A DNA stretch of 37,320 bases, taken from assembly GCA_014860455.1 (NCBI GenBank), contig JACZJQ010000208.1, positions 1 through 37,320 on the forward strand, given 5' to 3'. How positions within the stretch are numbered: the stretch's first letter is position 1; the number at the start of each line of letters is the position of its first letter. A program made the position numbers and the translations under genes. This document shows, piece by piece, positions 25,872 to 34,375 of this stretch. The DNA comes from Bryobacteraceae bacterium. Lineage in GTDB: Bacteria; Acidobacteriota; Terriglobia; Bryobacterales; Bryobacteraceae. A model generated the notes under the pieces. It saw nothing but the letters and a program-made list of their open reading frames with translations. It made no database searches and was not told the DNA's origin.

Positions 25872-25884
25872 GAGATGCAGAAAA

Positions 25885-25920
25885 GGCTGGGAACGGCGGA
25901 CGCGCCTGCCGTTCCCAGCC
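25885..25920. terminator. Intrinsic terminator, 13-bp perfect stem
   Basis: GGCTGGGAACGGC (25885-25897) pairs exactly with GCCGTTCCCAGCC (25908-25920), with a 10-base loop. AAAA precedes it, which reads as TTTT after the hairpin on the minus strand. It lies between the convergent fusion gene and the small AT-hook-like gene and can serve both. Confidence 0.8.
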
Positions 25921-25963
25921 CGTACTGCACTCGTCGCCGCTCCATCGGCGGCGGACCGGCAGT

Positions 25964-26209
25964 TTACTCCTCCGACGCCTTCCCTGTCTTTTTCGCACCT
26001 CTGCCGCGCTTGGCGGGCGTCGCGGCTTCCGCAGGTTCGGCCTCGCCGGCCGCTTCCAGCTTTTCACGGTCGCGCAAGGCTGCCATCCATGCCGGCGGAC
26101 GGCCGCGGCGCTTGCCTTGACCGCGGGCTAACCGCTCCAAGGTGATAATGGCCTCTTCGATAATCTCGCGTTCCTGGCGCAGGTCGTTCAATATTTTCAT
26201 TACGTCCAT
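25964..26209 (-). CDS. Small AT-hook-like DNA-binding protein
   Basis: An 81-residue protein. Residues about 1-30 form a charged helix likely to be a coiled coil (KILNDLRQEREIIEEAIITL). GKRRGRPPAWM follows, an RGRP core like the AT-hook that grips the minor groove of AT-rich DNA. The end is an alanine- and lysine-rich tail (EAATPAKRGRGAKKTG). It probably binds DNA as a small architectural protein or regulator, though no named family fits with certainty. A GGGAG Shine-Dalgarno lies seven bases before the ATG. The promoter upstream is flanked by two copies of a 22-base palindromic operator, so the gene is tightly controlled, perhaps by itself or by an unlinked repressor. Confidence 0.7.
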   Translation of the reverse strand: MDVMKILNDLRQEREIIEEAIITLERLARGQGKRRGRPPAWMAALRDREKLEAAGEAEPAEAATPAKRGRGAKKTGKASEE

Positions 26210-26257
26210 CGGTTCGCTCCCTGGGACGCCGTCTGGAATTCAACCGCCTCCGGGTTG

Positions 26258-26279
26258 TCTGTTCCGATTTCGGAACAGA
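26258..26279. promoter_or_regulatory. Palindromic operator, copy 1
   Basis: Perfect palindrome with arms TCTGTTCCGA and TCGGAACAGA around TT. It falls about 20 bases inside the predicted transcript of the small AT-hook-like gene. A second copy with 17 of 22 identical bases lies 83 bases away at 26341. Confidence 0.75.
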
Positions 26280-26307
26280 ATTGCTTGGCTTCGACGTCCT
26301 ACGCTCT

Positions 26308-26336
26308 CTTCTACCGCAATCTAATCAACATTTCAA
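26308..26336 (-). promoter_or_regulatory. Predicted sigma-70 promoter of the AT-hook-like gene
   Basis: On the minus strand TTGAAA (26331-26336) and TAGAAG (26308-26313) are 17 bases apart, matching the consensus at five and four of six positions. The start point would be near 26301. It lies exactly between the two operator copies. Confidence 0.6.
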
Positions 26337-26340
26337 GCGT

Positions 26341-26362
26341 TCTGTTACAAATTCGGAACAAG
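26341..26362. promoter_or_regulatory. Palindromic operator, copy 2 (imperfect)
   Basis: The sequence shares 17 of 22 positions with copy 1, including TCTGTT at one side and ATTCGGAACA at the other. It lies four bases upstream of the -35 box. The right arm is kept better than the left, so this may be the weaker site. Confidence 0.65.
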
Positions 26363-26393
26363 GAATCTGAGCTCCGACCGTAAGAACGTGTAC

Positions 26394-27758
26394 TCAGCGG
26401 GCTTCGGCGGCCCGTTTCCAGTGGCGGTAAAAGGGATAGCCGGCGGCAATGATGATGAGTCCAAAGCCGGATTCACGTGGCGAATTCACCAGCGTCACGG
26501 CCAGAAGCAGGACGGCGACCAGCACGAATAGAGCGGGCACGACGGGATAGCCGAGCGTCCGGTAGGGTCTTTCGGCGCCGGGTTTTTTGCGGCGCAGGAC
26601 GATCACCGCGGCGGCAGCCATCCCATAGAGGATCCATGAGGGGAAGATGACCATAGTTAAAAGCTGTTCATAGCGACCGGAAAGTACCAGAACGCAGGAC
26701 CAGGCCGACAGCGCCAGGATGGAGAAACCGGGCGTGCGGTGGGCCTCATTCACCCTTCCGAAGGCCTTGAAGAAGAGCTTGTCGTGGGCGAGGGCGTAGG
26801 GAACGCGGGAGCCGGAAAGGATCGAACCATTCAATGCGGCGAAGATGGAAATCATGGCGGCGATGGAGACCGCGGCGGCGCCGGGCGCGCCCAGGATCAG
26901 CCGCATCATTTCGGCGGCCACGCGGTCCTGTGCGCCGACCTGGGCGGCCGAGAGGACCGAGAAGTAGGCGAGATTGGTTAGCAGGTAGATCGCCATCACC
27001 AGCAGCGTGCCGTAGATGAGGGCGCGGGGCAGGTTGCGCTGCGGGTTTTTCACCTCGCCGGCGACCATGTTGAGGTTGTTCCAGCCGTCATAGGCCCAGA
27101 GCGCGGCCACGAGGGCGGCGATGAAGCCGGCCAGCCCGCCGCGGGCGGGGATGGATGTGGCGAAATTGGCCGGCTCGGCCGAGCCGCCGAACAATCCGAT
27201 GACGATCACCAGGGCGATCAGCCCCAACTTGGCGATGGTGGTGGCCACCTGGACCTGTCCGCCCACCCGCACACCGAAGTAGTTGATCACGGCCAGGCCC
27301 AGCACGACGCCGATGGCCAGCAGTTGGCCGGTCTGGATCTCCAGCGGTCCGCCGCCGGGCCCGATGGGCAGGGGGATACGCAACAGGACGCCTTCCAGGG
27401 CCGGGTTGAAGTTGGCCAGATAGAGGAAGAAGCCCGTGGCCAGGGTGGCGATGGAGGAGCTCTTGGCCACCCACATCTGGGTCCATCCATAGAGGAAGCC
27501 CCAGAACGGCCCGTAGGCTTCCTTCAGGTAGACATATTCGCCGCCGGCCTCGGGCATCATGGCGGCCATTTCGGCATAGGTGAGCGCGCCGGCCAGAGTG
27601 AGCAGCCCGCCGAAGACCCAGACAGCGAGGACCAGCCACGGCGAGCCGGTTTCGAGGATCATCGTCTTGGGCACCAGGAAGATGCCCGAACCGATCACGG
27701 TGCCGACGACGACGCAGGACGCCGCCCAGGGACCCAGATCCCGCCGAAGCTCAGCCAA
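26394..27758 (-). CDS. APC-superfamily amino-acid permease
   Basis: A 454-residue inner-membrane transporter with about 12 hydrophobic segments. LRRDLGPWAASCVVVGTVIG and SGIFLVPKTM form the first segment with the unwound GSGIF motif that binds the amino-acid backbone. ALTYAEMAAMMPEAGGEYVY and LKEAYGPFWGFLYGW are typical of the LAT/APC family. The start is TTG, overlapping the stop of the symporter gene by eight bases, so the two are translated together. The substrate cannot be predicted. A facilitator or exchanger for neutral amino acids is possible. The spacing with the symporter suggests that both serve uptake of a related nutrient. Confidence 0.9.
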   Translation of the reverse strand: MAELRRDLGPWAASCVVVGTVIGSGIFLVPKTMILETGSPWLVLAVWVFGGLLTLAGALTYAEMAAMMPEAGGEYVYLKEAYGPFWGFLYGWTQMWVAKSSSIATLATGFFLYLANFNPALEGVLLRIPLPIGPGGGPLEIQTGQLLAIGVVLGLAVINYFGVRVGGQVQVATTIAKLGLIALVIVIGLFGGSAEPANFATSIPARGGLAGFIAALVAALWAYDGWNNLNMVAGEVKNPQRNLPRALIYGTLLVMAIYLLTNLAYFSVLSAAQVGAQDRVAAEMMRLILGAPGAAAVSIAAMISIFAALNGSILSGSRVPYALAHDKLFFKAFGRVNEAHRTPGFSILALSAWSCVLVLSGRYEQLLTMVIFPSWILYGMAAAAVIVLRRKKPGAERPYRTLGYPVVPALFVLVAVLLLAVTLVNSPRESGFGLIIIAAGYPFYRHWKRAAEAR

Positions 27759-29217
27759 CGGGCTGCTCCCGGTCGAGGATGGCCGAGGCGGCCAGTGAGA
27801 CGGCGATGGTCAGGGTGGTGCCGATAAGGACATACCACGTCCAGGCGACAGGCGGGAACCAGAGGGTGAATTTGTTGACCGCGAGCAGCAGGTTGACGGC
27901 GAAGCCCGCCGACATGCCGATCATGGCCGACCGTTCGGAAGCCCGCTTATTGAGCAGGCCGAGCAGGAAGACGCCGAGCAATGCTCCGTAGAGGATGGAG
28001 GCGATGCCAAGCCCGGCTTCAAGCACCGAGTTGACATGGCGTGCCAGGATGCCGATGGCCAACAGAACCACACCCCAGAAGAGGGTGGCGATCCTGGCCA
28101 GCTTGAGGTAGTGGTTCTCGGGCATCGAGGGGCGGTGGAGTTTGTAGAAGTCCATGATCGTTGTAGAAGAGAGCGAGTTCAGCGCGGCCGAAAGGTTAGA
28201 CATGGCGGCTGCGAGGATTGCGGCGATCACGAGCCCTGCGACGCCGACCGGCAGGTTGGTCCAGATGTACTGCGGGTAGATGCGGTCGGGAGGCTGCGGG
28301 GGAGCGATGCCGGTATCGCGGTAGTAGACCCACAGCACGGTGCCGATGAGCAGGAACAGCGAGAACTGGAAGAAGATGACGCCCCAGGAAGCGAACAAAG
28401 CCAGCTTCGCCTCGCCCTGCGAACGGGCGGCGAGCAGGCGCTGAACCATCAGCTGCTCGGTGCCGTGGCTGGCCGTGGTGAGGAAGCAGCCGCCGAGCAC
28501 TCCGGCCCAGAAAGTGTAGGTCTTGCCGAAGAAAGCCCAGGACAGGTCGAAGCCGAAATCGAACACCTGGAGTTTGCCCGCCTGAGAGGCGGCGTCGAGG
28601 ACGTAGGGCAGACCGCCGGGGATGTGGTCGAGGATGACAAACAGGCTGACGATGGCGCCGGCGACGTAGAGGATCATCTGGACGACGTCGGTCCAGATGA
28701 CGGCGGTCATGCCGCCTTCGAATGTATAGAAGAGCGTGAGGCAAACGATGACGATGATCGAGGGGATCTCGCCCATTCCTAAAACGATGGAGACGACGAT
28801 CGAGATGGCGAAGACGCGGACGCCCTCGGCCAGCGCGCGCAGCAGCAGGAACAGCCCGGCGGTGAGGCGGCGCAGGCGGAGGCCGAAACGCCGCTGCATG
28901 AGTTCATAGGCGGTGAACAATTCTCCCTTAAAGTAATGGGGCAGGAACAGGGTTGAGATGACGATGCGAGCCAGCAGATAACCCATGACGACTTGCAGGA
29001 AGCCGAAATTGCCGTAGAATGCGAGCGCGGGCGTGCCGATGACGGTGAGCGTGGAGGTTTCGGCGGAAACGATGGAAAAAGCGATGGCCCACCAGGGCGT
29101 GGAGCGGCCGCCGAGGAAGTAGTCCTTGAGGCTTTTCTGGGAGTTTCTGAAGTGGGCGCCGAACCAGGTGATTCCGATAAGGTAGGCGCAGATGACCCCG
29201 AGGTCGACGTAACGCAT
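27751..29217 (-). CDS. Sodium:solute symporter (SSS family)
   Basis: A 488-residue inner-membrane symporter of the SSS family with about 13 hydrophobic segments. Segments include YVDLGVICAYLIGITWFGAH, SIVSAETSTLTVIGTPALAF, FEGGMTAVIWTDVVQMILYV and LAAAMSNLSAALNSLSST, which hold the sodium-binding and family motifs. Members carry proline, sugars, pantothenate, sialic acid or others; the sequence does not decide the solute. The APC permease follows with an eight-base overlap. No clear Shine-Dalgarno precedes the ATG. Confidence 0.92.
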   Translation of the reverse strand: MRYVDLGVICAYLIGITWFGAHFRNSQKSLKDYFLGGRSTPWWAIAFSIVSAETSTLTVIGTPALAFYGNFGFLQVVMGYLLARIVISTLFLPHYFKGELFTAYELMQRRFGLRLRRLTAGLFLLLRALAEGVRVFAISIVVSIVLGMGEIPSIIVIVCLTLFYTFEGGMTAVIWTDVVQMILYVAGAIVSLFVILDHIPGGLPYVLDAASQAGKLQVFDFGFDLSWAFFGKTYTFWAGVLGGCFLTTASHGTEQLMVQRLLAARSQGEAKLALFASWGVIFFQFSLFLLIGTVLWVYYRDTGIAPPQPPDRIYPQYIWTNLPVGVAGLVIAAILAAAMSNLSAALNSLSSTTIMDFYKLHRPSMPENHYLKLARIATLFWGVVLLAIGILARHVNSVLEAGLGIASILYGALLGVFLLGLLNKRASERSAMIGMSAGFAVNLLLAVNKFTLWFPPVAWTWYVLIGTTLTIAVSLAASAILDREQPVG

Positions 29218-29532
29218 GGATCAACGCAGTCTATCATGAACGCCGGCCGAAACGCTTACTAGCGGGAAGGTTGGGTTTTGGGGAACAAGATGAGGGCGGC
29301 CGGCATCTAAAGGGTACGATCGGCGGCAGTTGATCGTGGACGGCGAAAGGAATCGGAGAGGCCCGAGTGGTACTGGTCCATGGCAGATTGGCGGGGGGCT
29401 GGAAGTGGTTGCCTGAACAACTCGACTTCCGGTATACTCCCGGAGTGCGTATAGTGTTTGACGCATGGTCGCGGCGGCGTAACCGGGCCTGAAGACGTCG
29501 ATGCTCGAGAAACCCGAATGTAGGAGGCCAGT
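29218..29532. other. Intergenic region of 315 bases without a gene
   Basis: Divergent gap between the symporter and the TPR protein gene. Apart from the promoter near 29409-29438 and the Shine-Dalgarno at 29522, I see no open frame with family likeness, no clear hairpin and no repeat. Confidence 0.6.
29409..29438 (+). promoter_or_regulatory. Predicted promoter of the TPR protein gene
   Basis: TTGCCT (29409-29414) and TATACT (29433-29438) are 18 bases apart, matching the sigma-70 consensus at four and five positions. The transcript would start near 29445, about 90 bases before the GTG start. Confidence 0.55.
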
Positions 29533-30864
29533 GTGCTGTTTTCAATGAAGCGTTTGACCGCTGTATTGGTGCTGGGCGCCGTTGGAAGTTTCGGTCTGTG
29601 GGGTCAGGCCAAGCAGCCCCAGTGGAAAGACCGGGCGGAATACGACCTCTATGACTCGATCCTGAAATCCCAGGACAACAACACCAAGCTAGGGCTCCTT
29701 CAGAGCTGGGAGCAGAAGTACCCGCAGACCGATTACTCCGAAGCCCGGCATCAGTTGATCGTCCAGACCTACCAGGGGCTGGGCAAGGCCAAGGAGATGA
29801 TGGACGCGGCCAAAAAGATGGCTGCCGCCCACCCGACAGCGTTCTTCTCTCTCTACTGGATCAACTTGCTCACCGTCAGCCTGAACGACACATCCCCAGC
29901 TGCGCTTGCCGACGGCGAGAAGTACGCCAAGGCGTTCCTCGGTATCCTTCCCGAGACCTTCGACCCCTCGAAGCGGAAGCCCGAGGTGAGCGAGGCCGAC
30001 TGGACGAAGAACCGCCTGTCGATGGAGTCCATCGGCTACCGTACGCTCGGCTGGGTGGCCATGACAGCCAACAAGCACGAGGAAGCCGAGAAACACCTCG
30101 AAGAGGCCCTGAAGCGCAACCCCGCCGACGCGCAGGCCGCGCTTTGGGCCGGCACGGTGATCGCCCGCCAGCGCAAGATCGAGAAGCAGTCGCACGCGCT
30201 GTTCTATTTCGCCCGCGCCGGGGCGTACGACGGCCAGGGCGCGCTGCCGCAGGCTGCGCGCGACCAGGTGATGCGGTCGTTTGAGAAGAACTACATCAAC
30301 TTCCACGGCGGCAAGGACAAGATGGACGAAGTGGTGGCGCTGGCCAAGGCCAACGCCGTGGCGCCGGCTGGCTTCAAGATCATGTCGCAGGACGAGATCC
30401 TGCAGGCGCAGGAGAAGGAACTCGAAGCGACGAACCCGCAGCTTGCTGTGTGGGTGAAGATGAAGCGCGGGCTGACCGGTCCCGACGGCTTGTCCTACTT
30501 CGAATCGTCAGTGAAGCAAGCGCAGATCCCTGGAGGCATTGAAGTGGCCGGCCAGAAGATCGAGAAACTGAAGGGCACGGTGGTTTCAGTGGTCACGGTT
30601 TCGGCCCGCTCGAAGCTGGTCAAAGAAGTCGTCCTCGGAATCTCGCAGGCCGAGATGAGCGAGGCCACCTTGAAGTTCGAGACGCCGCAGCCCACGATCG
30701 AGCCTGGCACGGTTTTGGAGTTCTCTGGTGTCCCGGTGGAATTCACCCCCGACCCGTTTATGGTCACCTTCGAAGTGGAGGCCCAGGAGATCACCGGATG
30801 GCCGAAGCCCACGCCCCCGGCCAAGCGCGCGCCCGTCAGGAAGGGCGCGGCGAAAAAGAAGTAG
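29533..30864 (+). CDS. Secreted protein with TPR-like repeats and basic C-terminus
   Basis: A 443-residue protein with a signal peptide (FSMKRLTAVLVLGAVGSFGL, then WGQA). Residues about 25-260 are helical and carry at least one clear TPR (EEAEKHLEEALKRNPADAQA). From about 300 to 415 strands form a beta-rich domain (VVSVVTVSARSKLVKEVVLG, TVLEFSGVPVEFTPDPFMV). The end is a proline- and lysine-rich basic tail (PTPPAKRAPVRKGAAKKK). It looks like a secreted envelope protein of unknown role. The start GTG at 29533 has AGGAGG five bases upstream; the ATG at 29545 is too far. A good terminator follows at once. I cannot name the family with confidence. Confidence 0.8.
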   Translation: MLFSMKRLTAVLVLGAVGSFGLWGQAKQPQWKDRAEYDLYDSILKSQDNNTKLGLLQSWEQKYPQTDYSEARHQLIVQTYQGLGKAKEMMDAAKKMAAAHPTAFFSLYWINLLTVSLNDTSPAALADGEKYAKAFLGILPETFDPSKRKPEVSEADWTKNRLSMESIGYRTLGWVAMTANKHEEAEKHLEEALKRNPADAQAALWAGTVIARQRKIEKQSHALFYFARAGAYDGQGALPQAARDQVMRSFEKNYINFHGGKDKMDEVVALAKANAVAPAGFKIMSQDEILQAQEKELEATNPQLAVWVKMKRGLTGPDGLSYFESSVKQAQIPGGIEVAGQKIEKLKGTVVSVVTVSARSKLVKEVVLGISQAEMSEATLKFETPQPTIEPGTVLEFSGVPVEFTPDPFMVTFEVEAQEITGWPKPTPPAKRAPVRKGAAKKK

Positions 30865-30890
30865 CTCCATCACAAGCCTCGAATTGAAGG

Positions 30891-30928
30891 GCCGGATTCG
30901 CCTCAATGGCGGATCCGGCTTTTTCTTA
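30891..30928 (+). terminator. Intrinsic terminator of the TPR protein gene
   Basis: GCCGGATTCGCC (30891-30902) pairs with GGCGGATCCGGC (30908-30919), 12 bp with one G-T pair and a 5-base loop, followed by TTTTTCTTATT. Confidence 0.9.
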
Positions 30929-30938
30929 TTGCTATGGA

Positions 30939-31247
30939 TCAGGCCAGCGCCGACCTGAGATCGGCCAGCAGGCTTCGCGCGGCATCGGCCTGCGCGGGCG
31001 AGGCCGCTTCAATATGGCCCTTGAACACGAACGCTTCCCTGCCCCCGGCCCCAATCAGCATCTCGAAGCCCCGCTCCGTGATCCTCCCAGGCGACCCTAT
31101 GCCGCCGAAGCCTTCGCCGCGGCGTTCCACCAACACGGCCATGCCGTCGCGCGTGAAGACGAAGTGGTTCGGCGCCTCGGCCACGGGCAGCAACTCGATG
31201 CCGGCCCCGGCGATCCGTTGCAGTTTGGCGAGCAGGTCCGGGTTCAT
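30939..31247 (-). CDS. Hypothetical protein, 102 residues
   Basis: A small protein without signal peptide. The middle (FVFTRDGMAVLVERRGEGFG and MLIGAGGREAFVFKGHIEAA) suggests a compact alpha-beta fold, and the last 20 residues form an alanine-rich helix. I know no named family. It follows the DUF151 gene by six bases and so is probably in one transcript with miaB and DUF151, read from right to left. The role could be linked to those, but no evidence beyond position supports it. Confidence 0.65.
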   Translation of the reverse strand: MNPDLLAKLQRIAGAGIELLPVAEAPNHFVFTRDGMAVLVERRGEGFGGIGSPGRITERGFEMLIGAGGREAFVFKGHIEAASPAQADAARSLLADLRSALA

Positions 31248-31253
31248 GACGGC

Positions 31254-31739
31254 CTACATCTTATAGCGGCCCAGATCCTCGTCGTTGAGCCCTTCCAGCC
31301 AGCGTTTCAGCTCTTCGTTGACGTTCTTGTCGCTCACCGTCTGCGTCGACTTCGACGTCTTGAGCACCTGCTCCTCGACATAGATCGGGCAATCCAGGCG
31401 CAGGGCCAGAGCGAGCGCATCGCTCGGCCGCGAGTCGATGCTGATGAGATCGCCGTCTTTTTCCACCCAGATGACGGCGTAGAAGGTGTCGTCCTTGAGT
31501 TCGCTCACGACGACTTTTCGCAGCGTGGCGTCCAGCCCGAACAGGACGTTTTTTACCAGGTCGTGGGTCATCGGCCGCGGCGTGGTGACTTTCTCGATCT
31601 CGAGAGCAATGGCGTTGGCCTCGAAAATGCCCACCCAGATGGGGAGTACGGTATCGCCGCTTGCGTCGCGCAGGATCACGATCGGCATGTTGGTGACGGG
31701 GTCCATCATCAGGCCCCGGATCTTCATTTCCACTTCCAC
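31254..31739 (-). CDS. Bifunctional nuclease family protein (DUF151)
   Basis: A 161-residue protein of the DUF151/bifunctional nuclease family. Plant members have RNase and DNase activity; the bacterial function is not established. VEMKIRGLMMDPVTNMPIVI is the family opening, LPIWVGIFEANAIALEIE the core helix, and ISIDSRPSDALALALRL the conserved end of the core. I chose the GTG at 31739 because AAGGGAGG lies eight bases upstream and it matches the usual N-terminus; an ATG at 31763 or 31775 would add a charged tail that contains this Shine-Dalgarno. miaB ends 58 bases upstream on the same strand. Confidence 0.88.
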   Translation of the reverse strand: MEVEMKIRGLMMDPVTNMPIVILRDASGDTVLPIWVGIFEANAIALEIEKVTTPRPMTHDLVKNVLFGLDATLRKVVVSELKDDTFYAVIWVEKDGDLISIDSRPSDALALALRLDCPIYVEEQVLKTSKSTQTVSDKNVNEELKRWLEGLNDEDLGRYKM

Positions 31740-31797
31740 GGTGGCGTCCTCCCTTTCACCCATGATAGGCGGCACACGGGTGCGTTTGGTTGCAGTT

Positions 31798-33138
31798 TCA
31801 TTGAACGGCCGAGTATTCGCCGGCCAGCGAATTCGGGCCGGCGCGTGTCACCCGCACCGGGAAGTAGCGGCCCACCATCTCGCGCCGGGCGGGCTGGCTG
31901 CCGCCTTCATTCTCTGGATAAGTGAAGTTCAGCACCCGGTTTTGCGAGGTCCGGCCGATCCACTGACCCGACTTCGTATTGAAGCCCTCGACCAGCGCCT
32001 CCTGAACGGTTCCGATCAACGCCGCGTTGCGCCGCAACTGGATACCGCGTTGTCTTTCCTGAAGGATGGCCAACCGGCGGCCCTTCTCCTCCTCCGGAAT
32101 GTGATCGCCGAGCGACAGCGCCGGCGTGTTGGGCCGTACGGAGTATTTGAAGCTGAAGATGGAATCGTATTCAACCTCGTCGAGCAGCCTCAAAGTCTCC
32201 TCGAAGTCCTTCTCCGTCTCGCCGGGGAAGCCGACGATGATGTCGGTGGACAGCGCGATGTCGCGTTTGGACGCCTTCAGCCACTGGATGCGGCGCATAT
32301 ACTCATCGCGTGTATACTGGCGGGCCATCATCTGGAGCACCGCCGTCGATCCGCTTTGCACCGGCAAATGGACCTGGTTGCAGAGCGATTCGGTGCGGTC
32401 GATGGCGTGGACGATGTCGCGCGTGAAATCGCGCGGGTGGGAGGTGGTGAACCTGACCCGGCGGATGCCCTCCACCCGGCCCACGGCTTCGAGCAGTTGG
32501 GCGAAGTTCCATCCGGCGGGCGAGGGATCGCGGTAGCTGTTCACGTTCTGGCCCAGCAACTGGATCTCGGTGTAGCCCGCCTGGGCGAGCGAGAGCGCCT
32601 CTGTGAGAACGCTGTCCGAGGCCCGGCTGCGCTCGCCGCCGCGCGTGAACGGCACCACGCAATAGGCGCAGGACTTGTCACAGCCCTCGATGATTGTGAT
32701 GTAGGCGCGGTGGGGGTTGTCGCGGCGCGTGTGTTCGGTCTCGAAGGTGTCTTCCGTGTCGAGACTCAGGCCCGCCACCCTGGTTTCGCCCTGTTCGATC
32801 TGGACCAGCAGTTCCGGCAGCTTCGTATAGCTGGCCGAGCCGACCACCAGGCTGACATGCGGGGCACGTTCAAAGATGCGCTCGCCCTCCTGCTGGGCGA
32901 CGCAGCCGAGCACGCCGAAGATCTTGCCGGCGCCGGCTTCCCGTTTGAACTGGTCGAGACGGTGGAAGACCTTCTGCTCGGCTTTGTCCCTGATGCTGCA
33001 GGTGTTGTAGAGCACCAGATCGGCCGCTTCAGGCGAGTCGACCATTTCATAGCCGCGGCGCTCGAGTGTACCGACGACCTTTTCAGAGTCGTGGACATTC
33101 ATCTGGCAGCCGAAGGTTTCGATATAGAATCGCTTCAT
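31798..33138 (-). CDS. miaB: tRNA-2-methylthio-N6-dimethylallyladenosine synthase
   Basis: MiaB is a radical-SAM methylthiotransferase that adds a methylthio group to i6A37 of tRNAs reading UNN codons. The 446-residue length is normal. The N-terminal UPF0004 domain has cluster cysteines C11, C47 and C79 (FGCQMN, NTCSIRDKAE, LGCVAQ). The radical-SAM cysteines C153, C157 and C160 lie in EGCDKSCAYCVVPFTRG. LQSG-type and STDIIVGFPGETEKDFEETL motifs complete the barrel, and the C-terminal TRAM domain follows. The frame extends to 33228, but the conserved MKRFYIETFGC begins at 33138. The upstream Shine-Dalgarno is weak. The DUF151 gene follows on the same strand. The secreted repeat protein starts divergently at 33206. 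Confidence 0.96.
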   Translation of the reverse strand: MKRFYIETFGCQMNVHDSEKVVGTLERRGYEMVDSPEAADLVLYNTCSIRDKAEQKVFHRLDQFKREAGAGKIFGVLGCVAQQEGERIFERAPHVSLVVGSASYTKLPELLVQIEQGETRVAGLSLDTEDTFETEHTRRDNPHRAYITIIEGCDKSCAYCVVPFTRGGERSRASDSVLTEALSLAQAGYTEIQLLGQNVNSYRDPSPAGWNFAQLLEAVGRVEGIRRVRFTTSHPRDFTRDIVHAIDRTESLCNQVHLPVQSGSTAVLQMMARQYTRDEYMRRIQWLKASKRDIALSTDIIVGFPGETEKDFEETLRLLDEVEYDSIFSFKYSVRPNTPALSLGDHIPEEEKGRRLAILQERQRGIQLRRNAALIGTVQEALVEGFNTKSGQWIGRTSQNRVLNFTYPENEGGSQPARREMVGRYFPVRVTRAGPNSLAGEYSAVQ

Positions 33139-33205
33139 AAGGACCCAGGGGCGGGATACTTCCAGTTTACCCCGCCCTAAAGCGGTTGCCGCTGGAAGTC
33201 GATGT

Positions 33206-34147
33206 ATGGATGTGATGAAATCCGCCATTGCTGTCCTCTTTGCATTGACGATCGCCCTCTGGGGGCAGTCCGAAAGCCGGACCTATGTCTTTGATTCCGA
33301 AGGCCGGCGCGTGCCATGGACGTCGTCAAGTTCGTCGAACGGCGTCACCGGCGCCAGCGTCGAGACCCTGAATGGCCGGAAAGCGCCGCTGGAAAACGTC
33401 GAGGAACGCCTGATCAGTCAGCAGGACGGGGTGAAGACGGTGGAGCGGCTGATCCGGCGCGTCGCCCCCGACGGCACGAAACTGCCTCCGGAGCGGGAAG
33501 TGATTGAAACCACGGATCTTGGCGGCGGCCGGCAGACGGTAACAAAGACCGTCTATCGCGGCGACTTCAACGGCCGCATGGCGCAGGCCGAGCGGGTTGT
33601 CGAACAGACCGCTCCGGCGGGGACCTCCGGAGCGACCGTCACCACGCTGATCGACCGGCCCTCCATCAACGGCTCGTTTCAAACCGTCGAGAAGCGGGAG
33701 GCGAGGATCACGACGGGCGAGAACCGCTCCGAACGCGATGAGACCAGCTACTTGCCGGACGCCAACGGGCGTTTTGCCGAGGCATCGAGGGTGGTCGAGC
33801 GGATGTCGAAATCGGGCGGCAAGACGTTGAAACAGGTGGACGAATTCGAAACCGCCTTGACGGGGCGCATGACTCTGTCCAAACAGGTGGTTTCCACAAC
33901 GACCGAGACGGCCGGCGGCGAGGTGACGGTCTCCGACGTCTATGGCACGGCGGCGGCGGGGCGGCCTGAGACAGGGCAGTTGCAGATCCGCGAGCGGCGG
34001 GTGGTTGAAAAGGCAATCGGCGCGGGCGGCGTCACCGAAACTCTGTCGGTCCAACGCCCGGCGGTCGATGGCAGCGGGCAACTGGGCGAGTTGAGGAAGA
34101 TCTCGGAAACTGTCTGCACCGGCAAGTGCGCGCCGCCGAAACCGTAG
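33206..34147 (+). CDS. Secreted protein of tandem about 33-residue repeats
   Basis: A 313-residue protein with signal peptide (MKSAIAVLFALTIALWGQ). From about residue 120 it is built of at least five repeats of 32-37 residues, each beginning with [N/T]G and a strand ending in [R/K]-V-V-E-like text: NGRMAQAERVVEQ, NGSFQTVEKREAR, NGRFAEASRVVERM, TGRMTLSKQVVST, TGQLQIRERRVVEK. Each repeat then carries a second strand pair such as GGVTETLSVQRPAVD. The regular strands suggest a beta-solenoid or stacked beta-sheet fold. The end has two cysteines (ETVCTGKC). No named family is known to me. GGAAG lies eight bases before the ATG. The gene is divergent from miaB. Confidence 0.78.
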   Translation: MDVMKSAIAVLFALTIALWGQSESRTYVFDSEGRRVPWTSSSSSNGVTGASVETLNGRKAPLENVEERLISQQDGVKTVERLIRRVAPDGTKLPPEREVIETTDLGGGRQTVTKTVYRGDFNGRMAQAERVVEQTAPAGTSGATVTTLIDRPSINGSFQTVEKREARITTGENRSERDETSYLPDANGRFAEASRVVERMSKSGGKTLKQVDEFETALTGRMTLSKQVVSTTTETAGGEVTVSDVYGTAAAGRPETGQLQIRERRVVEKAIGAGGVTETLSVQRPAVDGSGQLGELRKISETVCTGKCAPPKP

Positions 34148-34375
34148 CCGGCCGGGGTCGAAATCCAGTCGCCATCGATGGCCTGAGTGCACGAGTGAGG
34201 CCCACACTCGCCGGCCTGCCGGGCCGGCGCCCACCTTCCGCCCAATCCAAGTCTCGCCAGCCAGCACCACGATTTTCGGCTGGAGTTCCTGGATGTCCTG
34301 TGTGAGAATGATTCGATCAGGCGCGGGCCTAGTGCCGTGTCTGGCTTAGCGAGTCGACCGGGAGGACAACAAATA
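34148..34375. other. Gap with a GC-rich hairpin
   Basis: GCCGGCC (34210-34216) pairs with GGCCGGC (34222-34228) around a 5-base loop. There is no T-run on the plus strand, so this is not a clear terminator. Nothing else recognised. Confidence 0.4.

Noticed and set aside
31486-33180. Plus-strand open frame of 564 codons over DUF151 and miaB.
   Set aside because: Antisense shadow; miaB is supported by seven placed cysteines and family motifs.
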